Below the pieces are notes generated by a model. That model was not told where the DNA came from and made no database searches. It saw only the letters and a list, made by a program, of their open reading frames with translations. Shown piece after piece: positions 18,502 to 27,367 of a stretch of DNA of 64,000 nt. The stretch is from Ideonella sp. A 288 (GTDB lineage Bacteria > Pseudomonadota > Gammaproteobacteria > Burkholderiales > Burkholderiaceae_C). The stretch covers positions 27,399 to 91,398 of the forward strand of contig NZ_MWLO01000156.1 of NCBI RefSeq assembly GCF_002198735.1. Direction: 5' to 3'. The position numbers and the translations under genes were made by a program. Position 1 is the first letter of the stretch. Each line of letters starts with the position of its first letter.

Positions 18502-19476
18502 ATGGCGCGACCCAGCCTGGCCCCCGATCGACGACAGCTGTCGCTGTTCGACGAGGCGCCGACGCCGGCCGGCGCGCCTGCCGCGCCGCCGGCCGGCCGC
18601 GGGGTCGTGCCCGCAGCCGACACCGCACCTGACCCGGCCGCAGGCACCTCGCCGGCGCGCCCGCGAGCGGGCGCCAAGCCGCCGGCGGTGCCCGGCCCGG
18701 CTGTTGCAGCGCCGCCGCTGCGCTTCGATCACCCCCGCGCCCAGCGCCGCGTCTCGCTCGACGGCCACACCGTCGGCTACGAGTTCCGCCGCGGCAAACG
18801 GCGCAGCATCGGCTTCGTCGTCGGCGCCGAGGGCCTGAGCGTCAGCGCCCCGCGCTGGGTGGCGGTGCAGGAGGTCGAGCAGGCGCTGCAGGCCAAGGCC
18901 GGCTGGATCCTGCGCAAGCTGCACGAGCAGCGCGAGCGGGCCGATCGGCTGCAGGCCGCGCGCATCGAATGGCGCGACGGCACCAGCCTGCCCTTCCTCG
19001 GCGACACCGTCATCGTGGTGCTCGACCCGCGCGTCACCGGCGCGGTGCTCAATGCCGGCGGCGACGGGCTGCCGGGCGTGGCGCGCATGACCCTGCACGT
19101 CGGCCTGCCCCAGTCCGCCACGCAGGCGCAGATCCGCGAGGCGGTGCAGAGCTGGCTGCAGCGCCAGGCGCGGCGCATCTTCGAGTCGCGCTGCGAGCAC
19201 TTCGCCCAGCAACTGGGCGTGCGCGTGCGACGGCTGTCGATCAGTTCCGCCGCCACGCGCTGGGGCAGCGCCAGCGCCGACGGCTCGGTGCGGCTCAACT
19301 GGCGCCTGGTGCACTTCGCGATGCCGGTGATCGACTACGTCGTCACCCACGAACTGGCCCATCTGCGCGAGATGAACCACAGCTCGGCCTTCTGGGAAGT
19401 GGTGCGTTCGGTGCTGCCCGACTACGAGCGCAGCCGCGGCGCGCTGCGCACCGAGGTGCTGCCCAGCTTCGACTGA
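18502..19476 (+). CDS. YgjP/SprT-like (M48-type) zinc metallopeptidase
   Basis: Predicted cytoplasmic metal-dependent hydrolase of the YgjP (DUF45/WLM-like) family, 324 residues. The N-terminal 70 residues are a disordered Ala/Pro tract. The core includes VGYEFRRGKRRSIGFVVG, WGSASADGSVRLNWRLV, and the catalytic HELAHLREMNHSSAFW near the C-terminus, with HExxH plus a third His and a Glu-containing helix. Related proteins sit near restriction or DNA-repair genes, but no such neighbour is present. The frame is open from 18268; the added residues encode degenerate repeats and precede a -10-like hexamer, so 18502 is preferred. Confidence 0.85.
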   Translation: MARPSLAPDRRQLSLFDEAPTPAGAPAAPPAGRGVVPAADTAPDPAAGTSPARPRAGAKPPAVPGPAVAAPPLRFDHPRAQRRVSLDGHTVGYEFRRGKRRSIGFVVGAEGLSVSAPRWVAVQEVEQALQAKAGWILRKLHEQRERADRLQAARIEWRDGTSLPFLGDTVIVVLDPRVTGAVLNAGGDGLPGVARMTLHVGLPQSATQAQIREAVQSWLQRQARRIFESRCEHFAQQLGVRVRRLSISSAATRWGSASADGSVRLNWRLVHFAMPVIDYVVTHELAHLREMNHSSAFWEVVRSVLPDYERSRGALRTEVLPSFD

Positions 19477-19660
19477 CGCCGGCCGCCGTCCTCTCGGCAG
19501 TGGATGCGCCGGCGACGCCATTCGCACAGACTCGCCCGCACTGCTGTCATACCGGCGAGGCAGGGAGATCGGACCCACGCACCACGCGGGCCAGGAACGG
19601 CGGGCTGCCCACAGCCCGCCGTTGTCCTTTCGGGCGCCGCCCCGTCCGGCCGTGGTTAAA

Positions 19661-19676
19661 TTGACGCGAACGTCAA
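19661..19676. promoter_or_regulatory. LiuR-type operator palindrome at the MerR gene
   Basis: TTGACGCGAACGTCAA has perfect TTGACG/CGTCAA arms and lies 11 nt before the MerR-family ATG. Nearly the same palindrome occurs ahead of the acyl-CoA genes (20226-20241), which points to autoregulation by the MerR protein. Confidence 0.75.
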
Positions 19677-19687
19677 CCGAGCCGCCC

Positions 19688-20107
19688 ATGCCCGACAGCG
19701 CTGCTGGCCGAGAAGGCAAGACCTACACGATCACCGAACTCGCCCATGAGTTCGACATCACGCCGCGCGCCATCCGCTTCTACGAGGACGTGGGCCTGCT
19801 CACCCCCGCCCGCGCCGGTCGCAACCGGGTCTACACGCACCGCGACCGCACCCGGCTGAAGCTCACGCTGCGCGGCAAGCGGCTGGGCTTCGCGCTGCAG
19901 GACATCAAGCAGCTGGTGACGATGTACGACAGCGATTCCGACACCGCGCCGCAGTTGCAGGCCTTCCTGGGCGTGCTGGCCTCGCACCGACAGCAGCTCG
20001 AGCAGCAGCGCGAGGACATCGAGGTCACGCTGGCCGAGATCGCCCAGCACGAGGCCCGCTGCCGCAGCCTGCTGGCCAAGGCGCCGGCGCGCCCGCGCCG
20101 GGCCTGA
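19688..20107 (+). CDS. liuR: MerR-family regulator of LiuR type
   Basis: DNA-binding regulator of 139 residues. The N-terminal MerR helix-turn-helix and wing are clear (YTITELAHEFDITPRAIRFYEDVGLLTPAR, shown here over residues 12-41), then a coiled-coil dimerisation helix (LASHRQQLEQQREDIEVTLAEI). No metal-binding Cys cluster is seen, so it is not a metal sensor. LiuR-type members repress leucine and acyl-CoA degradation genes and respond to an acyl-CoA intermediate. The palindrome 11 nt before its start recurs upstream of the thioesterase and isovaleryl-CoA dehydrogenase genes, which supports that role. The upstream ATG at 19622 lies before the operator and is rejected. Confidence 0.85.
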   Translation: MPDSAAGREGKTYTITELAHEFDITPRAIRFYEDVGLLTPARAGRNRVYTHRDRTRLKLTLRGKRLGFALQDIKQLVTMYDSDSDTAPQLQAFLGVLASHRQQLEQQREDIEVTLAEIAQHEARCRSLLAKAPARPRRA

Positions 20108-20225
20108 CCGCGCTGCGGCGCGCAGGCGCCGGACGCGGCGCCCCGGTGGGCCTCCGGGCATGCGCTGCACCGCCTGCCGCCACATCGGGGCTTCCGTCGG
20201 GCATCGGTTCTCGGGCAAAATGACG

Positions 20226-20241
20226 TTGACGTAAACGTCAA
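20226..20241. promoter_or_regulatory. LiuR-type operator palindrome before thioesterase-liuA
   Basis: TTGACGTAAACGTCAA has perfect 7-bp arms (TTGACGT/ACGTCAA) and lies 40 nt before the thioesterase ATG. It matches the palindrome at 19661-19676 in 14 of 16 positions. It is a probable binding site for the adjacent MerR regulator. Confidence 0.8.
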
Positions 20242-20281
20242 TCAAATCCGGTGGTCTGTCGACGCCGCCTCAGCCGAGCCC

Positions 20282-20746
20282 ATGTCCGAACGCACCCACC
20301 TGCCCGCCGATCCGTCCTACGAGGCCCGTATCCGCGACTCGTTCGACCGCCAGGGCGCGATGGCCACCATCGGCGCCACGCTCGATCTCGTCGAGCCCGG
20401 CCACGTCGTCGTCGGCCTGCCGCACTCGCCTCGCATCGGCCAGCAGCACGGCTTCGTGCACGCCGGCATGCTGGCCGCGGCGCTGGACACCGCCTGCGGC
20501 TATGCCGCCTCCACGCTGATGCCGGCCGATGCCGGCGTGCTGACCATCGAGTTCAAGATCAACCTGCTGGCCCCTGCCCGCGGCCCCCACCTGCGCTGCG
20601 AAGGCCAGGTCGCCAAGGCCGGCCGTACCATCAGCGTGGTCGACGGCCGCGCCTGGGGGCAGGCCCCCGATGGGGCCCCCGTGCTGGTGGCCACGATGAC
20701 CGCCACCGTCATGACCATCACCGGACGCGACGGCGTGCGGCACTGA
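20282..20746 (+). CDS. PaaI-family hotdog thioesterase
   Basis: Hotdog-fold acyl-CoA thioesterase of 154 residues. The catalytic-type segment [21 protein letters not shown] matches the PaaI/YbgC-like HGG(V/A) region, with GFVHAGM in place of HGGV. It is followed by [14 protein letters not shown]. Substrate is probably a medium or branched acyl-CoA or aryl-CoA. It is first after the LiuR-type operator and 35 nt before isovaleryl-CoA dehydrogenase, so it may relieve acyl-CoA build-up in the same pathway. Confidence 0.85.
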   Translation: MSERTHLPADPSYEARIRDSFDRQGAMATIGATLDLVEPGHVVVGLPHSPRIGQQHGFVHAGMLAAALDTACGYAASTLMPADAGVLTIEFKINLLAPARGPHLRCEGQVAKAGRTISVVDGRAWGQAPDGAPVLVATMTATVMTITGRDGVRH

Positions 20747-20781
20747 TCCCCACCCCCTTGCCACCCCCGAGGAGACACCCC

Positions 20782-21963
20782 ATGAGCCAACTGCCCGGAC
20801 TCGATTTCCAGCTCGGCGAAGACGTCGATGCCCTGCGCGACGCCGTTCGTGCCTTCGCCGACGCCGAGATCGCGCCGCGCGCCGCCGAGATCGACCGCAG
20901 CGACCAGTTCCCGATGGACCTGTGGCGCAAGATGGGCGACCTGGGCGTGCTCGGCATCACCGTGCCCGAAGAGTACGGCGGCGCCGGCATGGGCTACCTG
21001 GCGCACATGGTGGCGATGGAGGAGATCAGCCGCGCGAGCGCGTCGGTGGGCCTGTCCTACGGCGCGCACAGCAACCTGTGCGTCAACCAGATCAAGCGCA
21101 ACGGCACCGACGCCCAGCGCGCCAAATACCTGCCCAAGCTGATCAGCGGCGAGCATGTCGGCGCGCTGGCGATGAGCGAGCCCGGCGCCGGCTCCGACGT
21201 CATCAGCATGAAGCTCAAGGCCGAGGACAAGGGCGGCTTCTACCTGCTCAACGGCACCAAGATGTGGATCACCAACGGCCCCGACGCCGACACCCTGGTG
21301 GTCTATGCCAAGACCGAGCCCGAACTGGGCGCGCGCGGCGTCACCGCCTTCCTCATCGAGAAGGGCATGAAGGGCTTCTCCATCGCGCAGAAGCTCGACA
21401 AGCTGGGCATGCGCGGCAGCCACACCGGCGAACTGGTGTTCCGCGACGTGGAGGTGCCGGCCAGCCAGATCCTGGGCGGCCTGAACGGCGGCGCCAAGGT
21501 GCTGATGAGCGGCCTCGACTACGAGCGCGCGGTGCTCGCCGCCGGCCCCATCGGCATCATGCAGAGCGTGATGGACAACGTGGTGCCCTACATCCACGAC
21601 CGCAAGCAGTTCGGCCAGAGCATCGGCGAGTTCCAGCTCATCCAGGGCAAGGTGGCCGACATGTACACCGTGCTGCAGGCCGGCCGGGCCTTCTGCTACA
21701 CCATCGGCAAGAACCTCGACATGCTCGGCAGCCAGCACGTGCGCCAGGTGCGCAAGGACTGCGCCTCGGTCATCCTGTGGTGCGCCGAGAAGGCCACCTG
21801 GATGGCCGGCGAGGGCATCCAGATCTTCGGCGGCAACGGCTACATCAACGAGTACCCGCTGGGCCGCCTGTGGCGCGACGCCAAGCTGTACGAGATCGGC
21901 GCCGGCACGTCCGAGATCCGCCGCATGCTGATCGGCCGCGAGCTCTTCGCCGAAACCATGTAG
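20782..21963 (+). CDS. liuA: Isovaleryl-CoA dehydrogenase
   Basis: FAD flavoprotein that oxidises isovaleryl-CoA to 3-methylcrotonyl-CoA in leucine breakdown, passing electrons to ETF; 393 residues. Acyl-CoA dehydrogenase motifs: [31 protein letters not shown], and [20 protein letters not shown]. Subfamily evidence: the catalytic Glu is in [18 protein letters not shown], as in human isovaleryl-CoA dehydrogenase, while the usual YEGTSE position reads [10 protein letters not shown] strong GAGGAG sits 7 nt before the ATG. The other liu genes (carboxylase, hydratase, lyase) do not follow; carbonic anhydrase and AceK do. Confidence 0.95.
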   Translation: MSQLPGLDFQLGEDVDALRDAVRAFADAEIAPRAAEIDRSDQFPMDLWRKMGDLGVLGITVPEEYGGAGMGYLAHMVAMEEISRASASVGLSYGAHSNLCVNQIKRNGTDAQRAKYLPKLISGEHVGALAMSEPGAGSDVISMKLKAEDKGGFYLLNGTKMWITNGPDADTLVVYAKTEPELGARGVTAFLIEKGMKGFSIAQKLDKLGMRGSHTGELVFRDVEVPASQILGGLNGGAKVLMSGLDYERAVLAAGPIGIMQSVMDNVVPYIHDRKQFGQSIGEFQLIQGKVADMYTVLQAGRAFCYTIGKNLDMLGSQHVRQVRKDCASVILWCAEKATWMAGEGIQIFGGNGYINEYPLGRLWRDAKLYEIGAGTSEIRRMLIGRELFAETM

Positions 21964-22054
21964 CGTACGGGCGGTTCGCGGCCCGCCGGCCCGATGGCGT
22001 GACGCCACTAGACTGGCGTCCGCCCGAATCCCCAACCCCGTTCCGAGGCCCGCC

Positions 22055-22732
22055 ATGACCGACGACATCGACAACATCGACGACCTGTTCCAGCGCAACC
22101 GCGCCTGGGCCGCCGCCACCAAGGCGCGCGAGCCGGGCTTCTTCACGCGGCTGGCGCAGCAGCAAAGTCCCAAGTACATGTGGATCGGCTGCGCCGACAG
22201 TCGCGTGCCGGCCAACGAGATCACCGGTCTCGACCCTGGCGAGGTGTTCGTGCACCGCAACGTCGCCAACGTGGTGGTGCACTCCGACCTGAACGCGCTG
22301 TCGACCATCCAGTTCGCGGTGGAGCACCTGAAGGTCGAGCACATCATGGTGGTGGGCCACTACGGCTGCGCCGGCGTGCGCGCGGCGATGCGCGGCACCC
22401 GCGTGGGCCTGGCCGACAACTGGCTGCGCCACGTGCAGGACGTGCGCTTGCGCCACCGTGGCCGCCTAGACCACCTGCCCGAGGCCGAGCAGGAAGACAT
22501 CCTGTGCGAGATGAACGTCATCGAGCAGGTCGGCAACGTGGCCCTGTCCACCGTGGTCCAGGACGCCTGGGCCCGCGGCCAGAAGGTGTCTGTCCACGGT
22601 TGGGTCTACGGCCTGCGCGACGGCCTGCTGAAGAACCTGGACGTGACCATGGACAGTTCCGAGACCGTGGTCGGCGTGTTTGCCGCGGCGATCAAGCGCT
22701 ACCCGCGCGTGGCCCGTTCCGACGACGATTGA
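22055..22732 (+). CDS. can: Beta-class carbonic anhydrase
   Basis: Zinc enzyme that interconverts CO2 and bicarbonate, 225 residues, cytoplasmic. The zinc and active-site residues are present: Cys and the Asp-Arg dyad in [12 protein letters not shown], then His and Cys in [21 protein letters not shown] is also a family mark. It lies 91 nt after isovaleryl-CoA dehydrogenase, with a TAGACT -10-like hexamer 40 nt before its start, so it may have its own promoter. Bicarbonate supply would suit biotin-dependent carboxylases of leucine breakdown, but that link is inference. Confidence 0.95.
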   Translation: MTDDIDNIDDLFQRNRAWAAATKAREPGFFTRLAQQQSPKYMWIGCADSRVPANEITGLDPGEVFVHRNVANVVVHSDLNALSTIQFAVEHLKVEHIMVVGHYGCAGVRAAMRGTRVGLADNWLRHVQDVRLRHRGRLDHLPEAEQEDILCEMNVIEQVGNVALSTVVQDAWARGQKVSVHGWVYGLRDGLLKNLDVTMDSSETVVGVFAAAIKRYPRVARSDDD

Positions 22733-22760
22733 CTGGGGCACCGGCCCCGACACCAAGCCG

Positions 22761-24560
22761 ATGTTCCCGCACCGCCTCACCGACAGCCGCGCCTTCGACA
22801 TCGCGAAGGCCATGCTCGACGGCTTCAACCGCCACTACCGGTTGTTCAGCGAGACCAGCCGCGCGGCCAAGCAGCGCTTCGAGCTGGCCGACTGGCACGG
22901 CCAGCAGCGGGCGCAGCGCGAGCGCATCGAGTTCTACGACAAGCGCGTCGACGAGGCGGTGGACCGGCTGCGCCGCGAGTTCGACATCGACTCGCTCGAG
23001 GGCGACACCTGGCAGCAGGCGAAGCTGCACTACATCGGCCTGCTGGTCGACCACCACCAGCCCGAACTGGCCGAGACCTTCTTCAACTCGGTCACCACGC
23101 GCATCCTGCACCACAGCTACTTCCGCAACGACTTCATCTTCGTGCGGCCGGCCGTCAGCACCGAGTACATCGAGAACGACGAACCCGCGGCCCTGCCCAC
23201 CTACCGCGCGTACTACCCGTCCGCCGACGGCATGCGCGAGACCCTGCTGCGCATCGTCGACAACTTCCAGCTGCAGTGCGAGTTCGAGGACCTGGGCCGC
23301 GACATCGACGACGTGCTGGCCGCCCTCCAGGGCCACACCGGACCGGTGCGGCTGCGCGCCAACTTCCAGATCCAGGTGCTCAGCTCGCTGTTCTTCCGCA
23401 ACAAGGGTGCGTACCTCATCGGCAAGATCGTCAACGGCTTCGCCGCCACGCCCTTCGCGCTGCCCATCCTGCACGGCGATTCGGGCAAGCTGGTCATCGA
23501 CGCCGTGCTGCTGGACGAGGACGACCTGCTGATGCTCTTCAGCTTCGCGCGGGCCTACTTCATGGTGGACATGGAGATCCCCAGCGCCTATGTGCAGTTC
23601 CTGCGCTCGATGATGCCGCGCAAGCCGCGCTCCGAGCTGTACGCCGCGCTGGGCCTGCAGAAGCAGGGCAAGAACAGCTTCTACCGCGATTTCCTGTACC
23701 ACCTGCGCCACTCGAGCGACAAGTTCGACATCTCGCCCGGCATCAAGGGCATGGTGATGCTGGTGTTCGACCTGCCGTCCTTCCCCTACGTGTTCAAGGT
23801 CATCAAGGACTACTACCCGCCGCAGAAGGACACCAGCCGCGAGCAGATCAAGGGCAAGTACCTGCTGGTGAAGACGCACGACCGCGTCGGCCGCATGGCC
23901 GACACGCTGGAGTACACCAGCGTGGCCTTCCCGCGGGCGCGCATCAGCGAGGCGCTGGTGGCCGAGCTGATGACGTTCTGCCCCAGCCAGATCGAGGAGG
24001 ACGGCGACATGCTGGTCATCCGGCACGTGTACATCGAGCGCCGCATGGTGCCGTTGAACATCTACCTGCAGGATGCGTCGCCGCAGCAGCTGGAGCATGC
24101 CGTGGTCGAGTACGGCAATGCCATCAAGGACCTGGTGGCGGCCAACATCTTCCCCGGCGACATGCTCTGGAAGAACTTCGGCGTCACCCGCCACGGCAAG
24201 GTGGTGTTCTACGACTACGACGAGATCGAGTACGTCACCGACTGCAACTTCCGCCGCTTGCCCCAGCCGCGCAACGAGGAAGAAGAGATGTCCGGCGAGA
24301 TCTGGTATTCGGTCGGCCCGAAGGACGTCTTCCCCGAGACCTTCGAACCTTTCCTGCTCGGCAACCCCGCCGTGCGCGCCGTGTTCATGGCGCACCATGC
24401 CGACCTGCTGGACGCGGCCTTCTGGCAAGGCCACAAGGACCGCATCAAGGCGGGACACGTGCACGACGTGTTCCCGTACGAACCCGAGAAGCGCTTCGCG
24501 CACCAGCGCGCCATCCGTGCCGCGGCGCCCTCCCCGCAAGGGCAGCCGGCTTCAGCCTGA
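22761..24560 (+). CDS. aceK: Isocitrate dehydrogenase kinase/phosphatase
   Basis: Bifunctional enzyme that phosphorylates and dephosphorylates isocitrate dehydrogenase, directing isocitrate to the glyoxylate bypass during growth on acetate or fatty acids. The protein has 599 residues (E. coli 578). The N-terminal regulatory domain begins [21 protein letters not shown], and the kinase-fold half carries [20 protein letters not shown] (nucleotide binding) and [24 protein letters not shown] (catalytic loop and metal Asp). The start MFPHRL at 22761 is preferred over ATG 22680, which lies inside the carbonic anhydrase gene. Its place before a thiolase fits acetyl-CoA-producing catabolism. The usual aceBA partners are absent here. 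Confidence 0.95.
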   Translation: MFPHRLTDSRAFDIAKAMLDGFNRHYRLFSETSRAAKQRFELADWHGQQRAQRERIEFYDKRVDEAVDRLRREFDIDSLEGDTWQQAKLHYIGLLVDHHQPELAETFFNSVTTRILHHSYFRNDFIFVRPAVSTEYIENDEPAALPTYRAYYPSADGMRETLLRIVDNFQLQCEFEDLGRDIDDVLAALQGHTGPVRLRANFQIQVLSSLFFRNKGAYLIGKIVNGFAATPFALPILHGDSGKLVIDAVLLDEDDLLMLFSFARAYFMVDMEIPSAYVQFLRSMMPRKPRSELYAALGLQKQGKNSFYRDFLYHLRHSSDKFDISPGIKGMVMLVFDLPSFPYVFKVIKDYYPPQKDTSREQIKGKYLLVKTHDRVGRMADTLEYTSVAFPRARISEALVAELMTFCPSQIEEDGDMLVIRHVYIERRMVPLNIYLQDASPQQLEHAVVEYGNAIKDLVAANIFPGDMLWKNFGVTRHGKVVFYDYDEIEYVTDCNFRRLPQPRNEEEEMSGEIWYSVGPKDVFPETFEPFLLGNPAVRAVFMAHHADLLDAAFWQGHKDRIKAGHVHDVFPYEPEKRFAHQRAIRAAAPSPQGQPASA

Positions 24561-24597
24561 ACACCGTCCCTCCACCCCATCGCACCAGGAGCACCCC

Positions 24598-25776
24598 ATG
24601 AGTGAATCCATCGTCATCGTCTCTGCCGCCCGCACGCCCATCGGCGGCCTGCTCGGCGATTTCTCGTCCCTCGCGGCCTGGGAACTGGGCGCCGTGGCCA
24701 TCAAGGCCGCCGTTGAGCGCGCCGGCGTGCCCGGCGATGCCGTCGACGAGGTGCTGATGGGCAACTGCCTGATGGCCGGCCAGGGCCAGGCCCCGGCCCG
24801 CCAGGCCATGCGCCGCGCCGGCCTGCCCGACAGCGCCGGCGCCGTCACGCTGAGCAAGATGTGCGGCTCGGGCATGCGCGCGATGATGTTCGCCCACGAC
24901 ATGCTGGCCGCGGGCACCGCCAGCGTCATGGTGGCCGGCGGCATGGAGAGCATGACCAATGCGCCGCACCTGATGTTCGCGCGCAAGGGCGTGAAGTACG
25001 GTGCCGCGCAACTGTTCGACCACATGGCGATGGACGGCCTGGAAGACGCCTACGAGCGCGGCAAGGCCATGGGCGTGTTCGCCGAACAGTGCGTGGCGAA
25101 GTACCAGTTCACGCGCGAAGCGCAGGACCAGTTCGCCATCGCCTCCACCACCCGCAGCAAGCTGGCCAACGAGGACGGCAGCTTCGACTGGGAGATGGCC
25201 CCCGTCACGCTGCCCGGCAAGGGCGGCGACACCGTGGTCAAGTTCGACGAGCAGCCCTTCAAGGCCAAGCTCGACAAGATCCCGGGCCTGAAGCCGGCCT
25301 TCAAGAAGGACGGCACCATCACCGCGGCCAACGCCAGCAGCATCTCCGACGGCGCCGCCGCGCTGGTGCTGATGCGCGAATCCACCGCCCGGCAGCTGGG
25401 CGCCACGCCGATCGCCCGCATCGTCTCGCACGCGGTGCACGCGCAGGCGCCCGAGTGGTTCGCCACCGCGCCGGCCGGCGCCATCGAGAAGGCGCTGAAG
25501 AAGGCCGGCTGGGATGCCAAGAGCGTCAACCTCTGGGAGGTGAACGAGGCCTTCGCCGCCGTCACCATGGCCGCGATGACCGACTTCAAGCTGCCGCACG
25601 AGATCGTCAACGTGCACGGCGGTGCCTGCGCGCTGGGCCACCCCATCGGCGCGTCGGGCGCGCGCATCGTCGTCACGCTGCTGGGCGCGCTGCGCAAGCG
25701 CGGGCTGAAGCGCGGTGTGGCGTCGCTGTGCATCGGTGGCGGCGAAGCCACCGCGCTCGCGATCGAGATGTGCTGA
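24598..25776 (+). CDS. Acetyl-CoA C-acyltransferase (thiolase)
   Basis: Thiolase of 392 residues that cleaves 3-ketoacyl-CoA or condenses acetyl-CoA. The nucleophile Cys is in TLSKMCGSGMRAM, the catalytic His in GHPIGASGARI, and the second Cys in SLCIGGGEATA. The NEAFAAV motif is present. Length and the AGGMESMTNAPHL segment fit acetyl-CoA acetyltransferases (AtoB/PhaA-like). An AGGAG lies 6 nt before the ATG. It is followed by an NTF2-like gene and an acyl-CoA dehydrogenase in the same direction. Degradative use is more likely than PHB synthesis because no phaB or phaC is near. Confidence 0.93.
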   Translation: MSESIVIVSAARTPIGGLLGDFSSLAAWELGAVAIKAAVERAGVPGDAVDEVLMGNCLMAGQGQAPARQAMRRAGLPDSAGAVTLSKMCGSGMRAMMFAHDMLAAGTASVMVAGGMESMTNAPHLMFARKGVKYGAAQLFDHMAMDGLEDAYERGKAMGVFAEQCVAKYQFTREAQDQFAIASTTRSKLANEDGSFDWEMAPVTLPGKGGDTVVKFDEQPFKAKLDKIPGLKPAFKKDGTITAANASSISDGAAALVLMRESTARQLGATPIARIVSHAVHAQAPEWFATAPAGAIEKALKKAGWDAKSVNLWEVNEAFAAVTMAAMTDFKLPHEIVNVHGGACALGHPIGASGARIVVTLLGALRKRGLKRGVASLCIGGGEATALAIEMC

Positions 25777-25793
25777 CGCGGCCCGTGACGAGC

Positions 25794-26219
25794 ATGAACC
25801 AGGACGACATCCACGCGTTCTTTGCGCGCTATCGCGAGGCCTTCAACCGCCTCGACGGTGACGCCGTGGCCGATCTGTGGCACGACGCCAGCGGCATCGC
25901 GCACGACGGCCTTCAGGGTGGCCAGCTCACCTGGTGGGCCGAAGATGCCCCGATGCGCGACAACCACCGCGCGCTGTGCGCGCTGTACCGCAGCAAGGGC
26001 TACGACCGGGCCGATTTCGAGATCGCCGACCTGGTGCCGATGGGTCGGCACCACGCCTTCGCCCACCTGCTGTGGACGCTGTCGCGCGCCGACGGCAGCG
26101 TGCTGCAGCGCTTTCACACCGGCTACCAGCTGCTGCGCACCGACCACGGCATCCGCGTGCTGCTGGCCACCGCCTACCAGGAAGACCTGACGGAGATGAA
26201 GCGCCATGCTGCTCAGTGA
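25794..26219 (+). CDS. NTF2/SnoaL-like small protein
   Basis: A 141-residue protein with the alpha-beta cone pattern of NTF2-like proteins: an N-terminal helix (DDIHAFFARYREAFNRLDGDAVADLW), a middle helix (NHRALCALYRSKGYDRA), and strands with paired aromatic and His residues (HAFAHLLWTLSRADGSVLQRF). Such proteins may be isomerases, hydratases or ligand binders; no catalytic residue set can be fixed here. It starts 17 nt after the thiolase and overlaps the next acyl-CoA dehydrogenase by 14 nt, so it is part of that operon. GTG 25785 is an alternative start. Confidence 0.7.
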   Translation: MNQDDIHAFFARYREAFNRLDGDAVADLWHDASGIAHDGLQGGQLTWWAEDAPMRDNHRALCALYRSKGYDRADFEIADLVPMGRHHAFAHLLWTLSRADGSVLQRFHTGYQLLRTDHGIRVLLATAYQEDLTEMKRHAAQ

Positions 26220-27336
26220 AGACCACCTCGCGGTGCAGGATGCCGTGCGCCAGTTCGTGCAGGCCGAGATCGCGCCCAAGGCCGCGCAGTGGGACAAGAG
26301 CCACCACTTCCCGAAGGCCGAGCTCGCCGGCCTGGCCGGCCTGGGTTGCTACGGCGTGGCCGTGCCCACCGACTACGACGGGGCCGGGCTCGACTACCTG
26401 TCGCTGGCGCTCATCCTGGAGGAGATCGCCGCCGGCGACGGCGCCACCAGCACCGTGGTCAGCGTCAACAACTGCCCCGTGTGCTCGATCCTGATGGCCT
26501 TCGGCAACGAGGACCAGAAGCAGCGCTTCCTGAAAGCCCTGGCCCGCGGCGACATGCTGGGCGCCTTCTGCCTGACCGAGCCGCACGTGGGCTCGCAGGC
26601 CGACGGGCTGCGCACCACTGCCGTGCGCGATGGCGACGGCTACGTGATCAACGGCGTCAAGCAGTTCATCACCAGCGGCAAGAACGGCGACGTGGCCATC
26701 GTCATGGCGGTCACCGACAAGGCCGCCGGCAAGCGCGGCATCAGCGCCTTCCTCGTGCCCACCGCCACGCCCGGCTACACCGTGGCGCGCATCGAGGACA
26801 AGATGGGCCAGCACGCCAGCGACACCGCCCAGATCAACTTCGACCAGTGCCGCATCCCGGCCGAGAACCTGATCGGCGAGGAGGGCCAAGGCCTGAAGAT
26901 CGCCCTCAGCGGCCTGGAGGGCGGGCGCATCGGCATCGCCAGCCAGAGCGTGGGCATGGCGCGCGCCGCCTTCGAGGCCGCACTGGCCTACAGCAAGGAC
27001 CGCGTGGCCTTCGGCACGCCCATCTTCAACCACCAGGCGGTGCAGTTCAAGCTGGCCGAGATGGCCACCCGCATCGAGGCCGCGCGCCAGTTGATCTGGC
27101 ACGCCGCCGTGCTGCGCGACGCCGGCCGGCCGTGCCTGAAGGAGGCCGCGATGGCCAAGCTCAACGCCAGCGAGATGGCCGAAACCGTGTGCTCGGCGGC
27201 CATCCAGGTGTTCGGCGGCTACGGCTACGTCAGCGACTTCCCGGTGGAGCGCATCTACCGCGACGTGCGCGTGTGCCAGATCTACGAGGGCACGTCCGAG
27301 GTGCAGAAGATCCTGATCGCCCGCGCGCTGGCCTGA
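26206..27336 (+). CDS. Acyl-CoA dehydrogenase (short/medium-chain type)
   Basis: FAD-dependent acyl-CoA dehydrogenase, 376 residues, first step of beta-oxidation. Motifs: FCLTEPHVGSQADG, QFITSGKNGDVAIVMA, and FGGYGYVSDFPVERIYRDV. The catalytic Glu is at the standard place, YEGTSEVQKILIARAL, unlike in the isovaleryl-CoA dehydrogenase upstream. Length and the C-terminal segment fit butyryl-CoA or 2-methylacyl-CoA dehydrogenases. It overlaps the NTF2-like gene by 14 nt. A perfect 10-bp hairpin follows the stop. Confidence 0.93.
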   Translation: MLLSEDHLAVQDAVRQFVQAEIAPKAAQWDKSHHFPKAELAGLAGLGCYGVAVPTDYDGAGLDYLSLALILEEIAAGDGATSTVVSVNNCPVCSILMAFGNEDQKQRFLKALARGDMLGAFCLTEPHVGSQADGLRTTAVRDGDGYVINGVKQFITSGKNGDVAIVMAVTDKAAGKRGISAFLVPTATPGYTVARIEDKMGQHASDTAQINFDQCRIPAENLIGEEGQGLKIALSGLEGGRIGIASQSVGMARAAFEAALAYSKDRVAFGTPIFNHQAVQFKLAEMATRIEAARQLIWHAAVLRDAGRPCLKEAAMAKLNASEMAETVCSAAIQVFGGYGYVSDFPVERIYRDVRVCQIYEGTSEVQKILIARALA

Positions 27337-27341
27337 TCCGC

Positions 27342-27364
27342 GCCCCGCGGCCCGGCCGCGGGGC
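27342..27364. terminator. Perfect GC hairpin between convergent genes
   Basis: GCCCCGCGGC, loop CCG, then GCCGCGGGGC: a 10-bp perfect stem in the 31-bp gap between the acyl-CoA dehydrogenase stop (27336) and the HDOD gene stop (27368). It has no U-tract and is probably a shared 3'-end structure for both transcripts. Confidence 0.55.
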
Positions 27365-27367
27365 AGG

